A stretch of DNA of 64,000 nt, taken from assembly GCF_023336905.1 (NCBI RefSeq), contig NZ_JAMBLS010000001.1, positions 1-64,000 on the forward strand, given 5' to 3'. This stretch comes from Bacteroides sp. ET71 (GTDB taxonomy: Bacteria; Bacteroidota; Bacteroidia; Bacteroidales; Bacteroidaceae). Of the stretch, positions 26,528-34,904 are shown piece by piece. The notes beneath the pieces are model-generated. The model saw only the letters and a program-made list of their open reading frames with translations, was not told where the DNA came from and searched no databases. Position numbers and translations under genes: made by a program. How positions within the stretch are numbered: the first letter of the stretch is position 1; every line of letters starts with the position of its first letter.

Positions 26528-27448
26528 ATGGACAACTTCAAAGAGACTGCTACAACCTGGCTGCGCAACGGACAGGAAGCAAACGAACAGGGGCAGATGG
26601 ACATCGCTACATACGGCAACTCCCTGCTGATGGCGCAAGTGACAGGAACAGACTTCCGCCTACACAACGATTGGCCGCCTCCACATTGGCACGTATTCCT
26701 GCATGTGCACGAAGGAGAACTGCGCCTGACTGCCAACAACGAACGCCTGGGTTTCGAAACACCGGTGTATGTAGACTTTCTCTCCAATGCCCGATGGACG
26801 AACGTAACCTTCGTAGGACGTTACCGCGCTTGCTTCGTGCTGGTCGAACAGCAATTCTTCATGGAATCCACCCAGCAGATGCGCAGCAAGATAAGCGAAG
26901 GCATGATGCGGTTCGCCCAGTCGCCCTTCACCCCGATGGACGAATCTGAAAGCAAGCGTCTGCAACGGTTGGAGGAGGCCATGTTCGACACCCTGCGCGA
27001 CGGACGGAGCATGTTTCTCCGCGAACTACTCCAGACCATGGCCTGCGCCTGGCAGTACGAACTGTGGAACATCTTCTTCCGCCGCCTGCAAACCTCGCGC
27101 ACAGAAATCAAATCCCATTGGGGAGACGCTGCCGCGCAATTCTTCTACCTGGCACACACGCATTGCCGCGAGCGACACGAGGTCGGCTGGTACGCACGAC
27201 AGGTGGGGCTCTCGTCCGACGCGCTGTCCGCTGTCTTGAAGCGTTTCTGCGGAAAGTCAGCCAACGCCATCCTGACGGAACTACTGGCGGAAGAGGCCAA
27301 GGTCTGCCTGCGCAACCCGTCACTGTCCGTGCAGGAGGTGGCCGAGATGCTGCACTTTGCCGACCAGTCGGCCTTCGGAAAGTTCTTCAAACGGCAGTGC
27401 AGCATGTCGCCCATGCAATACAAAAAGGAGACGGAGCAGTCCGGATGA
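26528..27448 (+). CDS. AraC-family transcriptional regulator
   Basis: DNA-binding regulator, 306 residues. The N-terminal half is a cupin-like effector domain (WPPPHWHVFLHVHEGELRLT near 50). The C-terminal HTH pair covers about 205-300 (VGWYARQVGLSSDALSAVLKRFCGKSANAI; LSVQEVAEMLHFADQSAFGKFFKRQCSMSPMQYKK), the normal AraC signature. It is transcribed divergently from the RND efflux operon 205 bp away, so it probably controls that operon. The inducer is unknown. Confidence 0.92.
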   Translation: MDNFKETATTWLRNGQEANEQGQMDIATYGNSLLMAQVTGTDFRLHNDWPPPHWHVFLHVHEGELRLTANNERLGFETPVYVDFLSNARWTNVTFVGRYRACFVLVEQQFFMESTQQMRSKISEGMMRFAQSPFTPMDESESKRLQRLEEAMFDTLRDGRSMFLRELLQTMACAWQYELWNIFFRRLQTSRTEIKSHWGDAAAQFFYLAHTHCRERHEVGWYARQVGLSSDALSAVLKRFCGKSANAILTELLAEEAKVCLRNPSLSVQEVAEMLHFADQSAFGKFFKRQCSMSPMQYKKETEQSG

Positions 27449-27489
27449 AGTTTTTTTGCTGTATAAAGTCAAAAAAACACGGACTTTTG

Positions 27490-27519
27490 TTTGTTTTTCA
27501 CAGAAAAGCATTACTTTTG
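27490..27519 (+). promoter_or_regulatory. Promoter of the Phe/Tyr operon
   Basis: TTTG at 27490-27493 and TACTTTTG at 27512-27519 are 18 bp apart, matching the Bacteroides -33/-7 pattern. The leader peptide ATG follows 41 bp downstream. Confidence 0.75.
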
Positions 27520-27559
27520 CCGCGTAATCAAAAACAAGAATACAAAGCACAGAGAACTT

Positions 27560-27646
27560 ATGAAGTCATTTAACTACGCATATTACTTCTTCTTTTACTT
27601 TTACTTTAGCCACAAAGTAGAGCGGGAGTTTGTATGTGTCAAGTGA
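27560..27646 (+). CDS. pheL: Phe/Tyr-rich leader peptide of the pheA operon
   Basis: A 28-codon frame opens at the ATG at 27560 and ends at TGA 27644-27646. It encodes seven Phe and five Tyr, nine of them in a nearly continuous run at codons 8-16 (YYFFFYFYF). It lies between a good promoter and an intrinsic hairpin, directly ahead of pheA and the other Phe/Tyr genes. Scarcity of charged tRNA-Phe or tRNA-Tyr would stall the ribosome in this run. The composition and position fit a transcription-attenuation leader. The symbol is by analogy with the enterobacterial pheL; the sequence is not homologous. Confidence 0.85.
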   Translation: MKSFNYAYYFFFYFYFSHKVEREFVCVK

Positions 27647-27726
27647 CAGTGACGCTTAAGAACTGAAACAAGAACTTAAATGAAAAGATATGAATCCCGC
27701 TCCTACGACTGGAAGCGGGATTTTTT
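27620..27726 (+). promoter_or_regulatory. Transcription attenuator with alternative hairpins
   Basis: Two exclusive pairings are visible. The terminator stem pairs AATCCCGCT (27693-27701) with AGCGGGATT (27714-27722) and ends in a T run. The antiterminator can pair GAGCGGGA (27620-27627, inside the leader reading frame) with TCCCGCTC (27695-27702), which removes the left terminator arm. A ribosome that reaches the leader stop would cover the GAGCGGGA segment and favour termination; a ribosome stalled in the Phe/Tyr run would leave it free and favour read-through. Confidence 0.82.
27693..27726 (+). terminator. Attenuator terminator hairpin
   Basis: A 9-bp perfect stem with a 12-nt loop followed by TTTT, 18 bp ahead of the pheA ATG. 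It ends the leader transcript when Phe and Tyr are plentiful (inferred). Confidence 0.88.
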
Positions 27727-27743
27727 GTTAGACACCACAACGT

Positions 27744-28595
27744 ATGAAACGAATAGCCATCCAAGGAACACTGGGTTCCTACCACGACATCGCCGCACAC
27801 CGCTACTTCGAGGGCGAGGACATCGAACTCATCTGCTGTGCCACCTTCGAGGAAGTGTTCGACGCCATCCGGCAGGACAGCCGCACCATCGGTATGCTGG
27901 CCATAGAGAACACCATAGCCGGCAGCCTGCTGCACAACTACGAACTGCTGCGCCAGAGCGGCACGCAGGTGGTGGGCGAATACAAGCTGCGCATCAGCCA
28001 CAGCTTCGTCTGCCTGCCCGAAGACGACTGGGACAGCATCCGGGAAGTACACTCACACCCCATCGCCCTGATGCAGTGCCGCGACTTCCTGAGCCGTCAC
28101 CCGCACATCAAGGTGGTGGAAGCCGAGGACACCGCCCTCAGCGCTGAGATTATCCACCGCGACAGCCTCTACGGGCACGCTGCCATCTGCTCGAAGTACG
28201 CCGCCGAGCTCTACGGCATGAAGGTGCTGGAAGAGGGCATCGAGACCAACAAGCACAACTTCACGCGCTTCCTCGTCGTGGCGGACCCCTGGCAGGTGGA
28301 CGACCTGAACCGCCAACGCACCCGCGAACCCAACAAGGCCAGCATGGTCTTCACCCTGCCGCACCAGGAGGGGAGCCTGTCGCAAGTGCTCAGCATCTTG
28401 TCGTTCTACCGCATCAACCTTACCAAGATACAGTCGCTGCCCATCATCGGCCGCGAGTGGGAATACGAATTCTACGTGGACGTCATGTTCGACCAGATGC
28501 TGCGCTACAAGCAGGCCATCGCGGCCATCAGTCCACTGACCAAGCAACTTAAAATTTTAGGAGAATACGAAGATGGAAAAGCAAGCATCCAGTAA
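27744..28595 (+). CDS. pheA: Prephenate dehydratase
   Basis: Converts prephenate to phenylpyruvate, the committed step to Phe. The 283-residue protein is monofunctional (no chorismate mutase domain; that is fused to the DAHP synthase downstream). The PDT domain shows IQGTLGSYHDIAA at the start, AIENTIAGSLLHNYELL near 55 and the conserved NFTRFLVVA near 175. The C-terminal ACT domain (SLSQVLSILSFYRINLTKIQSLPI) would bind Phe for feedback inhibition. It is the first gene after the attenuator. Its 3' end overlaps the aminotransferase start by 23 bp. Confidence 0.97.
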   Translation: MKRIAIQGTLGSYHDIAAHRYFEGEDIELICCATFEEVFDAIRQDSRTIGMLAIENTIAGSLLHNYELLRQSGTQVVGEYKLRISHSFVCLPEDDWDSIREVHSHPIALMQCRDFLSRHPHIKVVEAEDTALSAEIIHRDSLYGHAAICSKYAAELYGMKVLEEGIETNKHNFTRFLVVADPWQVDDLNRQRTREPNKASMVFTLPHQEGSLSQVLSILSFYRINLTKIQSLPIIGREWEYEFYVDVMFDQMLRYKQAIAAISPLTKQLKILGEYEDGKASIQ

Positions 28596-29760
28596 AGCTA
28601 CGAGTTACAGGCCCGCCGACCGCCTGGCAGGCGTGAGCGAATACTACTTCTCGCGCAAGCTGAAGGAGGTGGCCGAGATGAACGCCAAGGGGCTGGACGT
28701 CATCAGCCTGGGCATTGGCAGCCCGGACATGCCGCCTTCGGAAGAGACGATACGCACCCTGTGCCAAGCCGCCAACAACCCCGACGGCCACGGCTACATG
28801 CCCTACGTGGGCATACCCGAACTGCGGCAGGCCTTTGCCGACTGGTACCGCCGCTGGTACGGCGTCAGCCTGGACCCGAAGACGGAAATCCAGCCGCTCA
28901 TCGGCTCGAAGGAAGGCATCCTGCACGTCACGCTGGCCTTCGTGAATCCCGGAGAGCGCGTGCTGGTGCCCAACCCCGGATATCCCACGTACACCTCGCT
29001 CAGCAAGCTGCTGGGCGCGGAGGTCGTCCCCTACGACCTGAAGGAAGAGGACGGCTGGATGCCCGACTGGGACGGGCTGGAGGCGATGGACACGAAGGGC
29101 GTCCGCCTGATGTGGACCAACTATCCCAACATGCCCACCGGCGCGCCCGCCACGCCGGAGCTGTACGAACGGCTGGTGGACTTCGCCCGGAGGCGGGGCA
29201 TCGTCATCGTCAACGACAACCCGTACAGCTTCATCCTCAACGACCACCCGCTGAGCATCCTCGCCGTGCCCGGTGCCAAGGACTGCTGCATCGAGTTCAA
29301 CTCGATGAGCAAGAGCCACAACATGCCCGGCTGGCGCATCGGGATGCTGGCCTCGAACGCGCAGTTCGTCCAGTGGGTCTTGAAGGTGAAGAGCAACATA
29401 GACAGCGGCATGTTCCGCGCCATGCAACTGGCCGCCGCCACGGCCCTGGAGGCAGACACCACGTGGTACGAGGGCAACAACGCCAATTACCGCCGCCGCC
29501 GCGCCCTGGCCGAAGACATCATGCACGCCCTGGGCTGCACGTTCGACCCGCGGCAGGCCGGCATGTTCCTCTGGGGCCGCATCCCCGACCTATATAATAA
29601 TGTAGAGGAACTGACGGAGCGCGTGCTGCACGAGGCCCGCGTCTTCCTGACCCCAGGCTTCATCTTCGGCACGAACGGCGCGCGGTATATCCGCATCTCG
29701 CTCTGCTGCAAGGACGAGCGGCTGGCCGAGGCGTTGAGGCGCATCCGGCAGGTGTTCTGA
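28573..29760 (+). CDS. PLP-dependent class I/II aminotransferase (probable aromatic aminotransferase)
   Basis: Fold-type I aminotransferase, 395 residues, related to aspartate and LL-diaminopimelate aminotransferases. The PLP lysine is K247 in NSMSKSHNMPGWR. Other motifs are GIGSPDMPPSEE near 40, GYMPYVGIPELR near 75 and PNPGYPTY near 135. Its place between pheA and DAHP synthase, with translational overlap to pheA, suggests it transaminates phenylpyruvate and hydroxyphenylpyruvate (or prephenate) in Phe/Tyr synthesis. The substrate is inferred from context. Confidence 0.92.
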   Translation: MEKQASSKATSYRPADRLAGVSEYYFSRKLKEVAEMNAKGLDVISLGIGSPDMPPSEETIRTLCQAANNPDGHGYMPYVGIPELRQAFADWYRRWYGVSLDPKTEIQPLIGSKEGILHVTLAFVNPGERVLVPNPGYPTYTSLSKLLGAEVVPYDLKEEDGWMPDWDGLEAMDTKGVRLMWTNYPNMPTGAPATPELYERLVDFARRRGIVIVNDNPYSFILNDHPLSILAVPGAKDCCIEFNSMSKSHNMPGWRIGMLASNAQFVQWVLKVKSNIDSGMFRAMQLAAATALEADTTWYEGNNANYRRRRALAEDIMHALGCTFDPRQAGMFLWGRIPDLYNNVEELTERVLHEARVFLTPGFIFGTNGARYIRISLCCKDERLAEALRRIRQVF

Positions 29761-29786
29761 AAACGCGCCACGATGCCGCCGAAACT

Positions 29787-29918
29787 GCGACCCGACGCGG
29801 TTAAAAACGCGACCCGACGCAGTTATAAACGCGACCCGACGGAGTTGAAAATGCGACCCGACGCATTTTTAACGGCGATACGTCGCATTTTTGACGACAA
29901 TACGTCGCATTTAAAATG
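29787..29918. repeat. 22-bp tandem array in the Phe/Tyr operon
   Basis: Six units at exact 22-bp steps from 29787, beginning 26 bp after the aminotransferase stop. Core GCGACCCGACGC grades to GCGATACGTCGC in the last copies, where the palindrome is better (GCGAtacgTCGC). Spacers are A/T-rich. It separates the first two genes from the DAHP synthase gene. Confidence 0.95.
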
Positions 29919-29959
29919 AAGTAATAATGAATTACAAAACCGATAAAAAACCAACGATT

Positions 29960-31027
29960 ATGGAACTCCAACTCGAACCCATCAAGCTGCCCGGCGTCCC
30001 CGAAGAACGCCCGCTGGTCATCGCCGGCCCGTGCAGTGCCGAGACCGAAGAACAAGTGATGAACACCGCCCGCCAACTGGCCGACAAGGGGCTGAAGATA
30101 TTCCGCGCCGGCATCTGGAAACCGCGCACCAAGCCCGGAGGCTTCGAAGGCATCGGCGTCGAAGGCCTGGCCTGGCTCAAGCAGGTGAAGCAGGAGACGG
30201 GCATGTACGTCTGCACCGAAGTGGCCACCGCCAAGCACGTCTACGAATGTCTCAAGGCCGGCATCGACCTGCTGTGGATAGGCGCGCGGACGACGGCCAA
30301 CCCCTTTGCCGTACAGGAAATAGCCGACGCGCTGCGCGGCGTGGACATCCCCGTGCTGGTGAAGAACCCCGTCAACCCCGACCTCGAACTGTGGATTGGC
30401 GCCCTGGAGCGCATCAACCAGGCCGGACTGAAGCGTCTGGCCGCCATCCACCGCGGCTTCTCCTCGTACGAAAAGAAGATATACCGCAACCTGCCCCAAT
30501 GGCACATCCCCATCGAGCTGCGCCGCCGCATCCCGCAACTGCCCATCATCTGCGACCCGAGCCACATCGGCGGCAAGCGCGAACTCATCGCCCCCCTGTG
30601 CCAGCAGGCCATGGACCTGGGCTTCGACGGCCTCATCGTCGAGAGCCACTGCTCGCCCGACCAGGCCTGGAGCGACGCCGCCCAGCAGGTGACGCCCGAC
30701 GTGCTGGACTACATCCTCAACCTCCTCGTCATCCGCAGCGAAACACAGACCACCGAGAACCTCTCCGAACTGCGCAAGCAGATAGACGAGTGCGACAACG
30801 AAATCATCCAAACCCTGGCCAAGCGCATGCGCATCGCCCGCGAAATCGGCACCTACAAGAAAGAGCATGACATGACCATCCTCCAGACGGGCCGTTACAA
30901 CGAAATATTGGACAAGCGCGGCTCGCAAGCCTCGCTCTGCGGCATCGACCCCGAGTGCGTCAAGAAAATCTTCGAAGCCGTGCACGAAGAAAGCGTGCGC
31001 CAGCAGATGGAAATCATTAATAAGTAA
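29960..31027 (+). CDS. Bifunctional DAHP synthase / chorismate mutase
   Basis: Catalyses the first step of the shikimate pathway and, through a C-terminal AroQ-type domain, chorismate to prephenate. The DAHP synthase part (type I-beta, residues about 1-260) shows IAGPCSAET, KPRTKPGGF, GARTTANPF, KNPVNPD and CDPSHIGGKR. The chorismate mutase helix domain (about 270-355) shows LRKQIDECDNEIIQTLAKRM and IGTYKKEHDMTILQ. The start at 29960 is preferred because the protein then begins MELQLEP near the conserved region; 29927 is an alternative. The fusion supplies the mutase that monofunctional PheA and TyrA lack. Confidence 0.96.
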   Translation: MELQLEPIKLPGVPEERPLVIAGPCSAETEEQVMNTARQLADKGLKIFRAGIWKPRTKPGGFEGIGVEGLAWLKQVKQETGMYVCTEVATAKHVYECLKAGIDLLWIGARTTANPFAVQEIADALRGVDIPVLVKNPVNPDLELWIGALERINQAGLKRLAAIHRGFSSYEKKIYRNLPQWHIPIELRRRIPQLPIICDPSHIGGKRELIAPLCQQAMDLGFDGLIVESHCSPDQAWSDAAQQVTPDVLDYILNLLVIRSETQTTENLSELRKQIDECDNEIIQTLAKRMRIAREIGTYKKEHDMTILQTGRYNEILDKRGSQASLCGIDPECVKKIFEAVHEESVRQQMEIINK

Positions 31028-31041
31028 AACAATCAATGATA

Positions 31042-31112
31042 AATGATAAATGGTTAATACGTGCCACCTCTTCCCATCAGGCATTGTCATTGACCATTTA
31101 TCATTAACCATT
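31042..31112. other. Hairpin between DAHP synthase and tyrA
   Basis: Left arm AATGATAAATGGT (31042-31054) pairs with ACCATTTATCATT (31092-31104). A second, weaker AATGGTTAAT/ATTAACCATT pair overlaps it. The loop is about 37 nt. It belongs to a class of A/T-rich intergenic hairpins found at several places in this window. No U-tract. Confidence 0.65.
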
Positions 31113-31125
31113 AATCAATAAAGAA

Positions 31126-31899
31126 ATGCGAATACTAATCCTCGGAGCCGGCAAGATGGGCTCCTTCTTCACCGACATACTGAGTTTTCAACACGAGACC
31201 GCCGTCTACGACACCAACCCGCACCAGTTGCGCTTCGTCTACAACACCTACCGCTTCACCACGCTGGACGAAATCAAGGAGTTCGAGCCGGAGCTGGTCA
31301 TCAATGCCGTCACGGTGAAATATACCCTCGACGCCTTCCGTCAGGTGCTGCCCGTCCTGCCCAAAGACTGCATCATCAGCGACATCGCCTCCGTCAAGAC
31401 CGGGCTGAAGAAGTTCTACACCGAGAGCGGATTCCGCTACGTCTCCACCCACCCGATGTTCGGCCCCACCTTCGCCAGCCTCAGCAACCTGAGCAACGAG
31501 AACGCCATCATCATCACCGAGGGCGACCACCTGGGCCGCATCTTCTTCAAGGACCTCTACCAGCAGCTCAAGCTTAACATCTTCGAGTACACCTTCGACG
31601 AGCATGACGAGACCGTGGCCTACTCCTTGTCCATCCCCTTCGTCTCCACCTTCGTCTTCGCCGCCGTCATGAAGCACCAGGAGGCGCCCGGCACGACGTT
31701 CAAGAAGCACATGGCCATCGCCCGTGGCCTGCTCAACGAAGACGACTACTTGCTGCAGGAAATCCTCTTCAATCCCCGCACCCCCGCCCAGGTGGAGAAC
31801 GTCCGCCTCGAACTGAAGCAGCTACTGGAAATCATCACCAACCGCGATGCCGAAGGGATGAAGAAGTATCTGACGAAGATTCGGGGGAAGATAAAATAA
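31126..31899 (+). CDS. tyrA: Prephenate dehydrogenase
   Basis: NAD(P)-dependent conversion of prephenate to 4-hydroxyphenylpyruvate for Tyr synthesis, 257 residues. It begins with a Rossmann motif (ILGAGKMGSFF), then SDIASVKTGL near 87 and STHPMFGPTF near 107, the usual substrate-site segment. There is no ACT domain, so feedback control is likely to come from elsewhere, for example the leader attenuator. Last gene of the Phe/Tyr operon. Confidence 0.95.
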   Translation: MRILILGAGKMGSFFTDILSFQHETAVYDTNPHQLRFVYNTYRFTTLDEIKEFEPELVINAVTVKYTLDAFRQVLPVLPKDCIISDIASVKTGLKKFYTESGFRYVSTHPMFGPTFASLSNLSNENAIIITEGDHLGRIFFKDLYQQLKLNIFEYTFDEHDETVAYSLSIPFVSTFVFAAVMKHQEAPGTTFKKHMAIARGLLNEDDYLLQEILFNPRTPAQVENVRLELKQLLEIITNRDAEGMKKYLTKIRGKIK

Positions 31900-31941
31900 A
31901 GATAAAATGCCCACAGCAACACAGGGAAATGCCTTCTCCGT

Positions 31942-31973
31942 GTTGGCTGTTTCAAGAAACATCACTACCTTTG
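31942..31973 (+). promoter_or_regulatory. Promoter of the toxin-antitoxin/dnaG unit
   Basis: TTGG at 31942-31945 and TACCTTTG at 31966-31973 fit the Bacteroides -33/-7 pattern (about 20-bp spacing). The antitoxin ATG follows at 32001. Confidence 0.65.
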
Positions 31974-32000
31974 CTTGCAAACATCCAAAAAGGAAGGCTT

Positions 32001-32246
32001 ATGACACAGTTAATCGTTACATTAGAAGAAGGTTCGTTTACCTCCAACATCCAGAAGGCCATAGAGATGCTGAAAGGGGTAATCGGCGTATCATTGTATG
32101 AAGGAAAGAAAGAAGACAGTGCTCACACTTCCCAACAGTCTACAACGTATTCCCCCCGCATTCGGCGGCTTCGCGGCATCGCCAAAGGCATTACCCGCCA
32201 ACAAATCGAAGAAGATGAACGACTTTCTTACCTACTCAAAAAATGA
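32001..32246 (+). CDS. Putative antitoxin of a VapBC-like pair
   Basis: An 81-residue protein (MTQLIVTLEEGSF...). The C-terminal half is Arg/Lys-rich (RIRRLRGIAKGITRQQIEEDERLSYLLKK). Its stop overlaps the PIN-domain gene start by 4 bp (ATGA), the usual antitoxin-toxin arrangement. No clear DNA-binding family can be named. The start at 32001 is chosen because it follows a promoter and gives the conserved-looking N-terminus. Function is inferred from context. Confidence 0.7.
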   Translation: MTQLIVTLEEGSFTSNIQKAIEMLKGVIGVSLYEGKKEDSAHTSQQSTTYSPRIRRLRGIAKGITRQQIEEDERLSYLLKK

Positions 32247-32662
32247 CAAAGATATTTCTCGATACAAACATTATACTAGACTTTATCCTGGAACGCGAAG
32301 GAGCCGATAATGCCGCTGACCTCCTGCAACTGGGCGAGGAAAAGAAGATACAACTCATGGCTTCTTTCCTGACAATGGCCAACACTGCCTATGTCATTCG
32401 CAAGGGTCATACGCAGGAAGAATTGTACAGCATACTTGCCGACCTCTCGGACATGCTGGAAATACTACCGATGGACAAAGAGCAGTTCGCAAAAGCCTTA
32501 AGTTGTCCCGCCAGCGATTTCGAAGATGTCTTGCAATATGAATGTGCCAAAGCCAACGGCTGCGAAGCCATCATCACCCGAAACCGCAAGCATTTCTCCT
32601 TCGCCGAGTTACCAGTACTGACCCCTGCCGAATTTCTTCAACCAACTCAATCGTGTAAATGA
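32243..32662 (+). CDS. PIN-domain ribonuclease toxin (VapC-like)
   Basis: A 139-residue PIN protein. D7 lies in FLDTNIILDF, an acidic pair in ASDFEDVLQYECAKANGCE near 92-105, and the late TRNRKHF segment near 112 follows the usual PIN layout of metal-binding acids. It probably cleaves RNA and is neutralised by the gene before it. Its stop codon overlaps the dnaG start in an ATGA, so the toxin and DNA primase are translationally coupled. That coupling is unusual and is listed as a finding. Confidence 0.88.
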   Translation: MTKIFLDTNIILDFILEREGADNAADLLQLGEEKKIQLMASFLTMANTAYVIRKGHTQEELYSILADLSDMLEILPMDKEQFAKALSCPASDFEDVLQYECAKANGCEAIITRNRKHFSFAELPVLTPAEFLQPTQSCK

Positions 32663-34713
32663 TTGACCACTCCACCATCGACCGCATCATGGACGCGGCG
32701 CAAATCTACGACGTCGTGTCCGACTTTGTCACCCTGCGCAAACGCGGGGTGAACTATGTGGGCCTGTGCCCTTTCCACGACGACAAGACGCCGTCGTTCT
32801 ACGTCTCGCCCGCCAAGAACCTCTGCAAGTGCTTCGCCTGCGGCAAGGGAGGCAATCCCGTGCACTTCATCATGCTGCACGAGCAACTGTCCTATCCCGA
32901 TGCCCTGCGCTTCCTGGCCAAGAAGTACCACATCGAAATCCAAGAACGCGAACAGACCGCCGAAGAGAAGGCCGCACAGACCGAACGCGACAGCCTCTTC
33001 ATCGTCAACCAGTTTGCCTGCGACTACTTCCGCAGCACCCTGCGCAACACGGACGAAGGGTGCAACATCGGCATGGCCTACCTGCGCAGCCGTGGCTTCC
33101 GCGACGACATCATCGAGAAGTTCCAACTGGGCTACTGCACCGAGAGCCACGACGCCTTTGCCAAGGAAGCGCTGGCCAAAGGCTACCAGCAGGATTATCT
33201 GGTGAAGACGGGCCTCTGCTACGAGACGGACGACCACCGTCTGCGCGACCGCTTCTGGGGCCGCGTCATCTTCCCTTTCCACACGCTGAGCGGCAAGGTG
33301 GTGGCCTTCGGCGGGCGCGTACTAGCATCCGCCACCAAAGGGGTCAAGATGAAGTATGTCAACTCGCCCGAGTCGGAAATCTACCACAAAAGCAACGAAC
33401 TCTACGGCATCTACCAGGCCAAGCAGGCCATCGTGAAGCAAGACCGTTGCTTCCTGGTGGAAGGCTACACGGACGTCATCTCCATGCACCAGAGCGGCGT
33501 GGAGAATGTAGTTGCTTCGTCGGGCACCGCCCTGACCACCCACCAAATCAAACTGATACACCGCTTCACCAACAACCTCACCGTGCTCTACGACGGTGAC
33601 GCCGCCGGCATCAAAGCCTCGCTGCGCGGCATCGACATGCTGCTGGAGGAGGGGATGAACATCAAGGTCTGCCTCCTGCCCGACGGCGACGACCCCGACT
33701 CCTTTGCCCGCAAACACAACAGCGCCGAGTTCCAGACGTTCATCCGCGAGCACGAGACGGACTTCATCCGCTTCAAGACCAACCTCCTGCTGGAAGACGC
33801 GGGCCGCGACCCCATCAAGCGGGCCGAACTCATCGGCAGCCTGGTGCAGAGCATCGCCGTCATCCCCGAGGCCATCGTACGCGACGTATATATCAAGGAA
33901 TGCGCCCAACTGCTGCACGTTGAAGACAAACTATTGGTCTCCGAAGTGGCCAAACGCCGCGAGAAACAGGCCGAGCAACGTGCCGAACAGCGCGAACGCG
34001 AACGCCGCCAGGCCCAAGCACGTGCCGCCGCCGAGCAGGACGGAGAAGCCGCACCCAACGACGTCCCGCCTCCTCCTGCGGAAGAAGATATCCCTGCCCC
34101 GACTCCTACGGACACCTACCAGTCGTTCATCCCCCAGGAAGACAAGGAAGGCCGCGAATTCTACCGCTACGAGCGGCTCATCCTCCAGATGGTGGTGCGC
34201 TACGGCGAGCGTGTCATGTGCAACGTGGCCGACGAAGAAGGTCGCGAGGTGCCTGTCACTGTCACCGAATACATCGTCTCCGACTTGCAACAGGACGAGC
34301 TGGCCTTCCACAATCCCCTGCACCGCCGGATGCTGCAAGAGGCCGCCGAGCGCATCCACACCGAAGGCTTCCGCGCCGAACACTACTTCCTCAACCACCC
34401 CGACCCTGCCATCAGCCGGCTCAGCGCCGAACTGGTGAGCGACCGCTACCAGTTGAGCAAGTACCACTACAAGAACCAGCACATCGTCACCGACGAAGAA
34501 CGCCTCTACGAACTGGTACCCCTCCTGATGGTCAACTTCAAGTATGCCATCGTCAGCGAAGAGCTGACCCACCTCATGCGCGCCCTGCAAGACTCCGCCG
34601 TCCTCAGCGACAACGACCGCTGCACCGCCATCCTGACGCGCTACAACGAGCTGAGGCAGGTGCAGAGCGTGATGGCCAAAAGGCTGGGAGACCGCGTCGT
34701 GCTGAAACTTTAA
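32659..34713 (+). CDS. dnaG: DNA primase
   Basis: Makes RNA primers for replication, 684 residues. The N-terminal CHC2 zinc finger uses C37, H40, C58 and C61 (CPFHDDKTPSF; CFACGKGG). The Toprim catalytic core has VEGYTDVISMHQSGVENVVASSG and YDGDAAGIKASLRGIDM, with PDGDDPDSF after it. A charged linker (about 430-500) leads to the C-terminal DnaB-binding region. It overlaps the PIN toxin by 4 bp and has no visible promoter of its own next to its start. Confidence 0.97.
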   Translation: MIDHSTIDRIMDAAQIYDVVSDFVTLRKRGVNYVGLCPFHDDKTPSFYVSPAKNLCKCFACGKGGNPVHFIMLHEQLSYPDALRFLAKKYHIEIQEREQTAEEKAAQTERDSLFIVNQFACDYFRSTLRNTDEGCNIGMAYLRSRGFRDDIIEKFQLGYCTESHDAFAKEALAKGYQQDYLVKTGLCYETDDHRLRDRFWGRVIFPFHTLSGKVVAFGGRVLASATKGVKMKYVNSPESEIYHKSNELYGIYQAKQAIVKQDRCFLVEGYTDVISMHQSGVENVVASSGTALTTHQIKLIHRFTNNLTVLYDGDAAGIKASLRGIDMLLEEGMNIKVCLLPDGDDPDSFARKHNSAEFQTFIREHETDFIRFKTNLLLEDAGRDPIKRAELIGSLVQSIAVIPEAIVRDVYIKECAQLLHVEDKLLVSEVAKRREKQAEQRAEQRERERRQAQARAAAEQDGEAAPNDVPPPPAEEDIPAPTPTDTYQSFIPQEDKEGREFYRYERLILQMVVRYGERVMCNVADEEGREVPVTVTEYIVSDLQQDELAFHNPLHRRMLQEAAERIHTEGFRAEHYFLNHPDPAISRLSAELVSDRYQLSKYHYKNQHIVTDEERLYELVPLLMVNFKYAIVSEELTHLMRALQDSAVLSDNDRCTAILTRYNELRQVQSVMAKRLGDRVVLKL

Positions 34714-34730
34714 TAATGAAGAACTAAAAA

Positions 34731-34826
34731 TGAAGAATGAAGAATTGGCGCGTGGCGTCGGCTACCTCATTCTTAATTCTTAATTCATCATTCTTAATTC
34801 TTAATTCTTCATTCTTCATTAACCTA
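34731..34826. repeat. A/T-rich hairpin element and left long inverted-repeat arm
   Basis: ATGAAGAATGAAGAATT at the left and AATTCTTCATTCTTCATT at the right frame a short segment. Within it, 34735-34763 (containing GGCGCGTGGCGTCGGCT) is the inverted copy of 35411-35440. It lies directly after dnaG. Confidence 0.8.
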
Positions 34827-34867
34827 ACATTAACCTAACCTTAACCCAACGCCTCCCCCCACTTGCC

Positions 34868-34875
34868 TACCTTTG
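34868..34875 (+). promoter_or_regulatory. -7 box upstream of the small secreted ORF
   Basis: TACCTTTG matches TAnnTTTG, 30 bp before the ATG at 34905. It would direct transcription towards the response regulator. Confidence 0.55.
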
Positions 34876-34904
34876 CCGCACGAACCAAAACACAGAGACA
34901 ACGT

